Below are positions 1 through 6,334 of a stretch of DNA of 9,014 bases, piece by piece. Origin of the DNA: Chryseobacterium gleum. GTDB taxonomy: Bacteria > Bacteroidota > Bacteroidia > Flavobacteriales_D > Sanyastnellaceae. The first letter of the stretch is position 1. Each line of letters begins with the position of its first letter. The translations under genes were made by a program, and so were the position numbers. Below the pieces are notes generated by a model, which made no database searches, had not been told where the DNA came from, and saw only the letters and a list, made by a program, of their open reading frames with translations. Where the stretch lies: positions 1 to 9,014 of the forward strand of contig CALQJP020000074.1 in the NCBI GenBank assembly GCA_943330925.2, read 5' to 3'.

Positions 1-1334
1 TCATAGGAAGTAGCATAAGGCACCGGACTAATGGTGTAGGTATGCTCTGAGTCATTGCATGCCACCATACCCGATTGCGAACTACCGCCTGTAATCATAT
101 TACCCAATAGCTCGACAGGAGGGGCCACAATCAGTGTAACTCGGTATTTAAGACATCCTACACGAATGGAATCTGTTGTGTTCTCGGTATATGTTCTTCC
201 GTTAAGCTCACTGGTATAACTACCGCAGGATACGATGGTGGTATCGATGAGGGTATAGGAAGTACAGGATTCAAGACCGAATGAGAGGTCCAGTATTCGG
301 ATGATACTATTGACGCTATCATTGAATGTATACATTCCTGCAGCGCTGTAGCTCTCGCCGTTCGCAGGCCATGTGTAAGGATTGATTGGAGTATTAACGA
401 CATCTGTTTGGGTGTTCGGTCCGGTAATGGTGACTACACCATTGCCGGAGTTGTCGCCGGGAAGTTGCACAAGCCCATTTGTGTTGGCGATTGGGGAAAT
501 GAAAGAACCACCACCACCACCACTGCCACCACGCAGAGATTCGCTTGAGTGAGTCACCGCGAAACCAGCACCGCCACCACTATAGCCACCTCCACCACCG
601 CCTGATCCATTATCATATTGATCGTCAGTCAGCGTCAAGCCATTCGCATCCCAATTGCCTTTTCCGCCTTCTCCACCGCCGCCCCAGCCACCATCACCGC
701 CGGGGTGTCCACCTCCGCCATAATTCCCGCTGAGGTATGCTTGTCCGCCCCAAGCCTTGATATTATTTGAACTTCCGCATGTTCCTCCGTCTGTATAATA
801 TCCGGCGCCACCTCCACCGGTACCGCGGCCATTGCTTGATCCACCGCCACCACCGGCTACTCCGGCCGAACCTCCTGTTTGACCATCGTATTTTCTACCC
901 GGTGTGCCGATTTGAGTCACTTGAGCCGCGTCCCCATCACGAGCATTTCCCGCACCTCCTCCGCCGCCGGCAATCAATACAGGTAGGTAGGAATTTCCAT
1001 TTGCCAAGACAATGGATGAAGCGCCACCTCCTCCAGCTCCATCTGGTTCGGCATCGTTGGTATTGACTAATGATTGCCCGGCACCGGCCACTGCAATGCG
1101 CAGTTGCTCACCTTCATTGAAAAAGTAATAACAGCTCATGCTGGCTCCCTTGCCTCCTATACGGCTGTCGCAGGAACCACCTTCGCCGCCTTTTGAGGTA
1201 AGCAGGTAATAACCGGAGACCGGGATAGTGTAGGTTTGGAAAACAAATCCCTGAAAGGTAAAGGTTTGCGTGTTTTGGGCCTGTACAAAGTTTGCCGCAA
1301 AAAGCAAAGCGAATAGAAATAACCTGTGTTTCAT
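1..1334 (-). CDS. Secreted glycine-rich surface protein with Ig/PKD-like repeats (partial, 3' end outside window)
   Basis: The frame is open for 444 codons from ATG 1332-1334 to the window edge, so the C terminus is missing. Residues 1-20 form a Sec signal peptide (MKHR, hydrophobic core, likely cleavage near VQA-Q). Residues 25-305 are a glycine-rich domain; 71 of residues 99-276 are Gly. Its order of elements (GGGGASS, then PVLIAGGGGGAG, AGGGGGSS, GGGGGGYSGGG and finally SFISP followed by GNGVVTITGP) resembles the glycine-rich ALK/LTK-type domain (Pfam Gly_rich). Residues about 312-352 and 358-403 are two degenerate copies of the Bacteroidota 'YTW..NG.sY...G.Y' repeat. Residues 404-444 begin an Ig/PKD-like domain (TYTISPVPYATSY). 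By analogy the missing part should hold more such domains and perhaps a type IX secretion sorting domain. It is probably an adhesin or other cell-surface or matrix protein; no catalytic motif is visible and the ligand is unknown. No Shine-Dalgarno precedes the start. Confidence 0.85.
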   Translation of the reverse strand, partial: MKHRLFLFALLFAANFVQAQNTQTFTFQGFVFQTYTIPVSGYYLLTSKGGEGGSCDSRIGGKGASMSCYYFFNEGEQLRIAVAGAGQSLVNTNDAEPDGAGGGGASSIVLANGNSYLPVLIAGGGGGAGNARDGDAAQVTQIGTPGRKYDGQTGGSAGVAGGGGGSSNGRGTGGGGAGYYTDGGTCGSSNNIKAWGGQAYLSGNYGGGGHPGGDGGWGGGGEGGKGNWDANGLTLTDDQYDNGSGGGGGGYSGGGAGFAVTHSSESLRGGSGGGGGSFISPIANTNGLVQLPGDNSGNGVVTITGPNTQTDVVNTPINPYTWPANGESYSAAGMYTFNDSVNSIIRILDLSFGLESCTSYTLIDTTIVSCGSYTSELNGRTYTENTTDSIRVGCLKYRVTLIVAPPVELLGNMITGGSSQSGMVACNDSEHTYTISPVPYATSY

Positions 1335-1373
1335 AGTTGAGTAGAGTTAATGGCGTTTGTGGTTAGATTAGTG

Positions 1374-1391
1374 AACCTCCGAAAGGAGGTT
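1374..1391 (-). other. Small leader hairpin containing an anti-Shine-Dalgarno match
   Basis: This is a perfect 7-bp inverted repeat, AACCTCC / GGAGGTT, around a 4-nt spacer (GAAA on the plus strand). It lies about 40 nt upstream of the leftward glycine-rich gene, so it would be in that mRNA's leader. The minus-strand RNA reads ACCUCCUUUC, the sequence at the 3' end of 16S rRNA, followed by its own complement. The plus strand carries GAAAGGAGGT, a perfect extended Shine-Dalgarno, but the TTG just beside it is closed by TAG within five codons. There is no U-tract, so it is not a standard terminator. The structure is seen; any regulatory role is speculative. Confidence 0.45.
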
Positions 1392-1427
1392 TGGGACGAA
1401 TTTAGCGTAATACCTCTGCTTTGTTGT

Positions 1428-1515
1428 TGCTACAAATGTGCTACAGTGAATTCAAGTGTTTTATATACAAGGATTTAAGTTTGATTGGTCAAGGGGATGT
1501 GGTAAATTTGTAGCA
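1428..1515. promoter_or_regulatory. Three TGCTACA operator-like motifs in the divergent intergenic region
   Basis: TGCTACA occurs at 1428-1434 and again at 1439-1445 in direct orientation, starts 11 bp apart (about one helical turn). It occurs inverted as TGTAGCA at 1509-1515. The outer pair extends to a 9-nt perfect inverted repeat, TGCTACAAA (1428-1436) and TTTGTAGCA (1507-1515). The inverted copy overlaps the 3' half of the rightward -7 box and the likely transcription start. On the minus strand the first copy follows CACATTTG (1440-1433), one mismatch from TAnnTTTG, so a leftward -7 box may sit in the same relation to the motif, although I see no matching -33 TTTG. The arrangement resembles binding sites shared by two divergent promoters. 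The bound protein is unknown. Confidence 0.45.
1480..1510 (+). promoter_or_regulatory. Bacteroidota-type promoter for the TPR-HTH gene
   Basis: TTTG at 1480-1483 is followed after 19 nt by TAAATTTG at 1503-1510, an exact match to the Bacteroidota primary-sigma -7 consensus TAnnTTTG with normal -33 spacing. Transcription would begin near 1514-1518, leaving a leader of about 20 nt before ATG 1535. No Shine-Dalgarno is present in that leader, as is usual for the phylum. The inverted TGCTACA copy overlaps the -7 box, so a protein bound there would probably repress. Confidence 0.7.
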
Positions 1516-1534
1516 CTATTTTCAGGCTAATAAG

Positions 1535-3421
1535 ATGATTGGAAACGCTAAAATGGCTATACTGAGGTGGACTTTATGCCCGCTTTTGTGCGTGGTGTTG
1601 GTTGAAACCATGGTTGCCCAGACCTCGATCGAAAAGCTCAATCAACGAATGGATGAGCTGGCAAAAGTGGTCTACCAAAACCCGGTTGCGGTCAAATCCG
1701 AACTGATGGGCATCGTCATGAATCGGTCGGGTATTCCCGACAGCACAATGGGAGAAGTGTTCCTGAACTGGTCTATAGCCTTGGGTATGACCAACCAGCT
1801 AGACTCGGGTATTTGGGCCGCGAAGGAATCCATGCAGCTGTTGTCGGACCAATCCATAGTAAAGGCCTCGTCCCTAAAGACGCTGGCCGTCTTATATCGC
1901 CTCAAAGGCAATTGGAAACTCGCAGAGGAATCCATTCTGTTATCGCTGCAATTGAACGACAGTATTTGGAAGAACAAGTTTCTCTCGGCCGTTACATTGC
2001 AGGAATATGCCAGTTTGACACTTGACCGGAGGGAATATTTTAAAGCTACTTCGCTGTTTCTGGAAGCCCTTGACGCCATCAAGTTGGCGAGTATAAAGGA
2101 TCCGCGGGTGCCCTACACGGCCGTAAAATTGAGGGTCAACCTCGCTGAAGCCTATGCAAAATGTGAAAACTACCCCTTTGCCATTCGGGAGTTTAGGCTC
2201 GCATTGCCGCAGCTCGATTCGCTCAATGACATGGATGGTTATGTGCGCGCCGGTTTGCCGCTCGCCGAGGCTTATATGAATGAGAGACAGCCGCAGGCGG
2301 CCGATAGTATTCTCAAAAAGTTGCTTCCACTTACCGAACAGCTTCAAAACGATGAACTGAAGGCGTGGGTTTTATTCTATACGGGTAAGTTATACGCGTC
2401 GACAGAGAAATACGACACGGCGTTAACCTATTACCGCTCTGCTTTCACGTTACTCGAGAAGCAAAACTCATTGGCACTGCCGGAGTGTGCAATTGATTGG
2501 CTAAATGCCTTGAAGGAAACCGGAGGATATGCGGAAGCCAAGCAGCTGCTTCAGAGTCCGGTTTTGAATACTACGCTGGAATCAGCGGATCGAAAGATTC
2601 AATTTGAATTCAAAAAGGCGGCCTTGCCCTTCATTTGGAAGGATATGTCGATCGCTGAATTAGCTGATTATACGCTGGAAATCATCAGCCTTGGCGACAG
2701 CGTGGCGAGCGACAATAAACTGCATGCGGCTGCCCAGATTCAAGCCGAATACCAGTTTGAACGCCAGCAGGCCGAACAAGATTTGCTCGTGAGCGAAAAC
2801 GAAGTGCTCAAGGAAAAGGAACTACTCAAAAAGAAACAGCTGTATCTAACGCTGGCGATTTCAGCCTTGGTATTTACGATGCTAATCCTGTTGCTCAAGA
2901 GACTTCGTGAGCGGTCGCTCGCAAAGGACAAAACCTTGCAAGCAAAAGAACAGGAATTGCAATTTCAGCGTGAAAAACGAGTGTGGGCCGAAAAGGAAAA
3001 GGAATTGCGTGAACAGCTTGTGCAGCAGCAAAGGGCAGAACTTCTGCGGAATGTCGAAGATGCCGCCGAGCTTCGCGCTCAATTGGAGCAATTGGTAATG
3101 GAGCAGCAGCAGGAGCGTAGAAAGGAGCTATTGGATCAATTCGAAAAAGCCAAAGAGGAGAAGATGGGCCTGGGCTTCATGGTGTCGCAATTCAACGCAT
3201 TGCATCCCACCTTTGCCTCCGAATTGATACGGAAATATCCCGGGCTTTCCACAGCCGATATTCAATTTTGCACCTTATGCCGGATGAACCTCAACACCAA
3301 GGAGATTTCAACGCTCTTAAGCATCGAATCCAGAAGTGTTTACGTGCGCAAATACCGCATCATTGAGAAAATGGGTCTAAGCGAAAGAGATGATTTCGAG
3401 AAGGTGTTGTTTGGGTTTTAG
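1535..3421 (+). CDS. Membrane-anchored TPR protein with C-terminal LuxR-like HTH (putative transcriptional regulator)
   Basis: The protein has 628 residues. Residues 1-29 are a Sec-type signal sequence (hydrophobic 13-23, VAQ-T cleavage site). Residues about 70-340 hold five or six degenerate tetratricopeptide repeats, for example around 109-140, 196-228, 236-268 and 274-308. A basic-flanked membrane helix spans about 436-454, with long charged coiled coil on both sides (about 405-434 and 456-545). Residues 571-628 are a LuxR/GerE-like helix-turn-helix: LSTADIQFC, NLNTKEISTLL, SIESRSVYVRKYRIIEKMGL. No kinase or receiver domain is visible. The family pattern suggests a one-component system with periplasmic TPRs that sense a protein or envelope signal and a cytoplasmic DNA-binding tail. 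ATG 1535 is the first start after the in-frame stop TAG 1511-1513 and lies about 20 nt after the promoter; ATG 1553 is an alternative that keeps the signal sequence. It diverges from the glycine-rich gene, a plausible target. The target genes are not known. Confidence 0.88.
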   Translation: MIGNAKMAILRWTLCPLLCVVLVETMVAQTSIEKLNQRMDELAKVVYQNPVAVKSELMGIVMNRSGIPDSTMGEVFLNWSIALGMTNQLDSGIWAAKESMQLLSDQSIVKASSLKTLAVLYRLKGNWKLAEESILLSLQLNDSIWKNKFLSAVTLQEYASLTLDRREYFKATSLFLEALDAIKLASIKDPRVPYTAVKLRVNLAEAYAKCENYPFAIREFRLALPQLDSLNDMDGYVRAGLPLAEAYMNERQPQAADSILKKLLPLTEQLQNDELKAWVLFYTGKLYASTEKYDTALTYYRSAFTLLEKQNSLALPECAIDWLNALKETGGYAEAKQLLQSPVLNTTLESADRKIQFEFKKAALPFIWKDMSIAELADYTLEIISLGDSVASDNKLHAAAQIQAEYQFERQQAEQDLLVSENEVLKEKELLKKKQLYLTLAISALVFTMLILLLKRLRERSLAKDKTLQAKEQELQFQREKRVWAEKEKELREQLVQQQRAELLRNVEDAAELRAQLEQLVMEQQQERRKELLDQFEKAKEEKMGLGFMVSQFNALHPTFASELIRKYPGLSTADIQFCTLCRMNLNTKEISTLLSIESRSVYVRKYRIIEKMGLSERDDFEKVLFGF

Positions 3422-3430
3422 CAGCCTGTA

Positions 3431-3504
3431 TTAATGACAAATGACTAGTGACAAATGACCAATGACCAATTATTAGTCATTTGTCACTAGTCATTCGTCA
3501 CTAA
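3431..3504. repeat. 74-nt palindrome of heptameric TGACnnn units; possible bidirectional terminator
   Basis: TGAC starts at 3435, 3442, 3449, 3456 and 3463, exactly every 7 nt. The complement GTCA starts at 3476, 3483, 3490 and 3497, again every 7 nt. The 25-nt arms 3435-3459 and 3476-3500 pair with one mismatch (A3439 against C3496). Pairing continues outward after one mismatch (TTA 3431-3433 with TAA 3502-3504) and inward to a 6-nt loop at 3465-3470. The element fills the gap between two convergent genes. It begins 10 nt after the regulator's stop and includes the nuoN stop codon (3501-3503). Neither strand has a real U-tract after the stem, so a simple intrinsic terminator is not proven. 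It could block read-through, protect mRNA 3' ends, or be a dispersed genomic repeat. Confidence 0.8.
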
Positions 3505-4880
3505 AGAAGCTCCAGCAGACTCGCCGCAAAAAACAACACCACCAGCAGCACGCTGAGCACTGCCAAACTGCGGCGCATGCGATCGCTGATCATAATACGG
3601 CCGGCATTGTCGATCGGCGTGAAAATGGCCGCGATAACACGCAGGTAGTAAAACGCACCGATGGCAGAAGTGAGAATCATGATAATTACGAGAGCCATAT
3701 GTTCATTCTCAATCATAGAAGAGATGACGTAGTACTTCGCCAGAAATCCGCTGAGCGGAGGTATACCGGCCATGCTGAGCAAAGCAACGGTCATGCTTAC
3801 CGCCATTACAGGGCTGCGCTTGATAAGGCCTTTGAAGGCGTCGGTTGAAGCATCTTCGTTTTGGATAGCTGCAACATGTTGAATCACGAAAAACGCAATT
3901 AAGCTGGCGATGCTATACGTGAGTGTGTAGTAGATCAAATACTTCGGAGACGTGGTCGATGCAGTGAGCACAAAACCAAGCATGAATCCGGCGTGTGAAA
4001 TACTTGAAAATGCGAGCATTCTTTTGGTGTCGCTTTGCACAACAGCCGTCAGGTTCGAAGCGATGAGCGTAATACCAATCATAAGAGCCATGGCGGTTGT
4101 AAACGCCTCAGGCAGTGGTAGCAAAGCACTACCGAAAAGCTTGAACATACCGGCAAACGCTGCTCCTTTTACAATGGTCGACATGTATGCTGTCACAGGA
4201 GTAGGTGCACCCTGGTAAACGTCGGGCGCCCAGAAATGAAATGGTGCAACCGAAATTTTAAAAGAGAAACCAATGAGCATTAGGGCTGTTCCTATGAGCA
4301 CCAGCGGGCTGTAATAACCGCCTGCCAGGTGTTCTTGAATTGCCTGCAAGTTGAATGAACCCACAGCGCCGTAGGTCAGCGAAATACCGAATAGAAGAAC
4401 TGCAGATGCAAGTGAACCGAGGAAGAAGTATTTGAATCCGGCCTCGTTGCTGAGCACGTTTTTACGATGGCTTGCAGCCAGCACATACACAGGAATGGAA
4501 AGTATTTCTACACCGAGAAAAAGCATGACAAGGTTGGTGTATGCACTCAGCACAACCGCACCGCACAAACTGAAAAGCACGAGCGCGAAAATGTCGGTGC
4601 GATCCGAACTACCCGATGTGTAGGAGTCGCCTGCGAGCACAAACCACAAAAACGCGATGGTCGCAAATACAATGGTAAAGGCGAGTGCGGTGTTGTCGAA
4701 GGTCAGCATGCCGCCGTATTGCGCGAAGGGCGTTTCGTTGTTACCCCAATCGGCAATGCTAACACCTACCAAACCCAACAGGCCGAGCAATATGGTTGGC
4801 AACACAAGCTTGCGCATTTTCAAAACATCGAGCGCAAGCACAACAATACCCAAAAGGGATATGATAACTATTTCTTTCAT
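3501..4880 (-). CDS. nuoN: NADH-quinone oxidoreductase subunit N
   Basis: This 459-residue polytopic membrane protein is one of the three antiporter-like proton channels of respiratory complex I. It carries the family motifs: FLGVEILSIPVY with Glu125 in the fifth-helix region, Lys150, FSFKISVAPFHFWAPD with Lys208, TIVKGAAF with Lys238, and GIPPLSGFLAKYY with Lys382. These correspond to the charged axis of the E. coli subunit. The length is slightly below the E. coli protein's roughly 485 residues, with a short N terminus typical of many bacterial versions. Its ATG overlaps the nuoM stop by 4 nt (ATGA at 4877-4880), indicating translational coupling. It is the last gene of the operon here: its TAG stop lies inside the arm of the heptad palindrome, after which the convergent gene begins. 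No key residue appears lost. Confidence 0.97.
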   Translation of the reverse strand: MKEIVIISLLGIVVLALDVLKMRKLVLPTILLGLLGLVGVSIADWGNNETPFAQYGGMLTFDNTALAFTIVFATIAFLWFVLAGDSYTSGSSDRTDIFALVLFSLCGAVVLSAYTNLVMLFLGVEILSIPVYVLAASHRKNVLSNEAGFKYFFLGSLASAVLLFGISLTYGAVGSFNLQAIQEHLAGGYYSPLVLIGTALMLIGFSFKISVAPFHFWAPDVYQGAPTPVTAYMSTIVKGAAFAGMFKLFGSALLPLPEAFTTAMALMIGITLIASNLTAVVQSDTKRMLAFSSISHAGFMLGFVLTASTTSPKYLIYYTLTYSIASLIAFFVIQHVAAIQNEDASTDAFKGLIKRSPVMAVSMTVALLSMAGIPPLSGFLAKYYVISSMIENEHMALVIIMILTSAIGAFYYLRVIAAIFTPIDNAGRIMISDRMRRSLAVLSVLLVVLFFAASLLELL

Positions 4881-6328
4881 CGGTTAAGGCCTTGTAGGAG
4901 TGATTCAACAGAAGGGTTAGCAACAGAGAGGATAGGGTCGGGATAGATACCCAACACTATTACCAGAACAACGAGAATGGTAAGAACTGTTTTTTCGTGA
5001 GTGTTCAACGGAGCAAACGAATGCATGGCTGGCGAGGCCGCACCGAGCATCATGCTTTGGAATGCACGCAGCATATACACAGCGCCCAATACTACTGTAA
5101 GAGCAGCTACTGCGGTCAGCCATGGGCTCACTTGGTAGAAGCCCAACAGCAAGAGGAATTCTCCGACAAAGCCGCTGGTGAGCGGCAATGCTACCGAACC
5201 CATTACAATGGTGAAAAACAAGAATGCGAATAGCGGATTCACTTCGCGGATGCCGCCCATCTTGCGCATGTCGTCGTGGTGAAGGCGCGATTCCAGGATG
5301 TCGTAAACGAAGAACAATGCAACCGAAAGGATACCGTGCGAAAGCATTTCCATGATACCACCCTGAATTCCTTGTGCGTTGCCCGAGAGGATACCCGCGC
5401 TCAATACGCCCAAGTGAGCAATAGAAGACCATGCAATGAGCAACTTATAGCGTTGTTGTGCGATGGCCATGCCTGAGGCATACAGCACGCTGATGGCTGA
5501 AAGAGCGAGTGCCCAAGTGCCGTATTCTGAAACGCCCTCGGGCAGAGCAGGCACCACAATGCGCACCATACCATACGCCGCCATTTTCAGCATGATACCG
5601 GCCAGCAGCATCGTGCCTGCAGTTGGAGCAGAATCGTATGTGGCAGGTTGCCATGAATGGAAAGGGAATACCGGGATCTTAACTGCAAACGCGATGAAGA
5701 ATCCGGCAAACACCCAACCTTGCTCTGAACCACTCAATGAACGTCCGGCTTCATACAGTGCTTGCATGTTGAAGCTGCCTGAAACATTGTAGAGATAGAG
5801 CAACGACACCAACATGAACAAGCTACCGAAGAGCGTATAGATGAAAAACTTCAGGGTGATTTTCGCTTTGTCGGCATGCTCACTCCAGTGCAGTATCATG
5901 AAATAAATAGGAATCAACGCAAATTCATAGAACACGTAAAACAGCAATCCGTCGGTGGTAGTGAAGGCGCCCATCATTGAGGCAGCCATCAACAGCATCA
6001 GCCCATAGAAGTACTGCGGATGTTTAAACGTGCGATTGAATGAAGCGTAAATGATGATGGGCAACAGCAGTGCAACGAGCAATGCCATTACGAGCGAAAT
6101 ACCATCCAGTGAGAAGGCATAGGAAATACCGAGAGGGCCAATCCACTCTCTATTGAAAGTAAGCAACGCTTCTGAACCTTCTTTTCCATTCACGAAAAAG
6201 GCGGCCAGTGTAACGATCAATTCTAAAATACCGGCACCCAATGCGAGGGTGCGCGCGTTCTTCGCTCCGGCTACCATCGAAAGGGCCGCTGCGAAAAGAG
6301 GTATGGCGAGCAGTATGAGTGTGAGCAT
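4877..6328 (-). CDS. nuoM: NADH-quinone oxidoreductase subunit M
   Basis: This 483-residue membrane protein of complex I is the middle antiporter-like subunit and takes part in proton translocation driven by NADH:quinone electron transfer. Conserved charged residues are visible: Glu135 in YVFYEFALIP, Lys217 in FAVKIPVFPFHSW, Lys248 in GIMLKMAAYG, and Glu390 in TSGFVGEF. The N terminus (MLTLILLAIPLFAAAL) is a membrane helix, and about 14 hydrophobic segments follow. One oddity: the usual 'W-x-P-D' stretch after the Lys217 helix reads WQPATY, with Ala229 where the NuoL and NuoN copies in this window have Asp. Some members of the phylum may share this. It begins 6 nt after nuoL and overlaps nuoN by 4 nt. 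There is no Shine-Dalgarno at the start. Confidence 0.97.
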   Translation of the reverse strand: MLTLILLAIPLFAAALSMVAGAKNARTLALGAGILELIVTLAAFFVNGKEGSEALLTFNREWIGPLGISYAFSLDGISLVMALLVALLLPIIIYASFNRTFKHPQYFYGLMLLMAASMMGAFTTTDGLLFYVFYEFALIPIYFMILHWSEHADKAKITLKFFIYTLFGSLFMLVSLLYLYNVSGSFNMQALYEAGRSLSGSEQGWVFAGFFIAFAVKIPVFPFHSWQPATYDSAPTAGTMLLAGIMLKMAAYGMVRIVVPALPEGVSEYGTWALALSAISVLYASGMAIAQQRYKLLIAWSSIAHLGVLSAGILSGNAQGIQGGIMEMLSHGILSVALFFVYDILESRLHHDDMRKMGGIREVNPLFAFLFFTIVMGSVALPLTSGFVGEFLLLLGFYQVSPWLTAVAALTVVLGAVYMLRAFQSMMLGAASPAMHSFAPLNTHEKTVLTILVVLVIVLGIYPDPILSVANPSVESLLQGLNR

Positions 6329-6334
6329 AGGAGT

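Noticed and set aside
158..853. Short open frames on both strands within the glycine-rich gene
   Set aside because: They are out of frame with, or antisense to, the 444-codon frame that has a signal peptide and ordered domains; their runs of His/Arg or Ala/Val come from glycine codons read in other frames.
1381..1390. Perfect Shine-Dalgarno GAAAGGAGGT on the plus strand
   Set aside because: No gene starts at a suitable distance: the nearby TTG is closed by a stop within five codons, and the real start at 1535 is far away. It is better explained as one arm of the hairpin.
1397..1404. Alternative leftward -7 box TAAATTCG (minus strand)
   Set aside because: It has one mismatch from TAnnTTTG but no -33 TTTG at workable spacing, and would put the transcript start inside the hairpin.
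3431..3504. CRISPR-like array
   Set aside because: Units are 7 bp with no spacers and the second half is inverted; this is a palindrome of short tandem repeats, not direct repeats separated by unique spacers.
4467..5233. Plus-strand open frames antisense to nuoN and nuoM
   Set aside because: Low-complexity shadows of conserved genes with no promoter-like or family signal.
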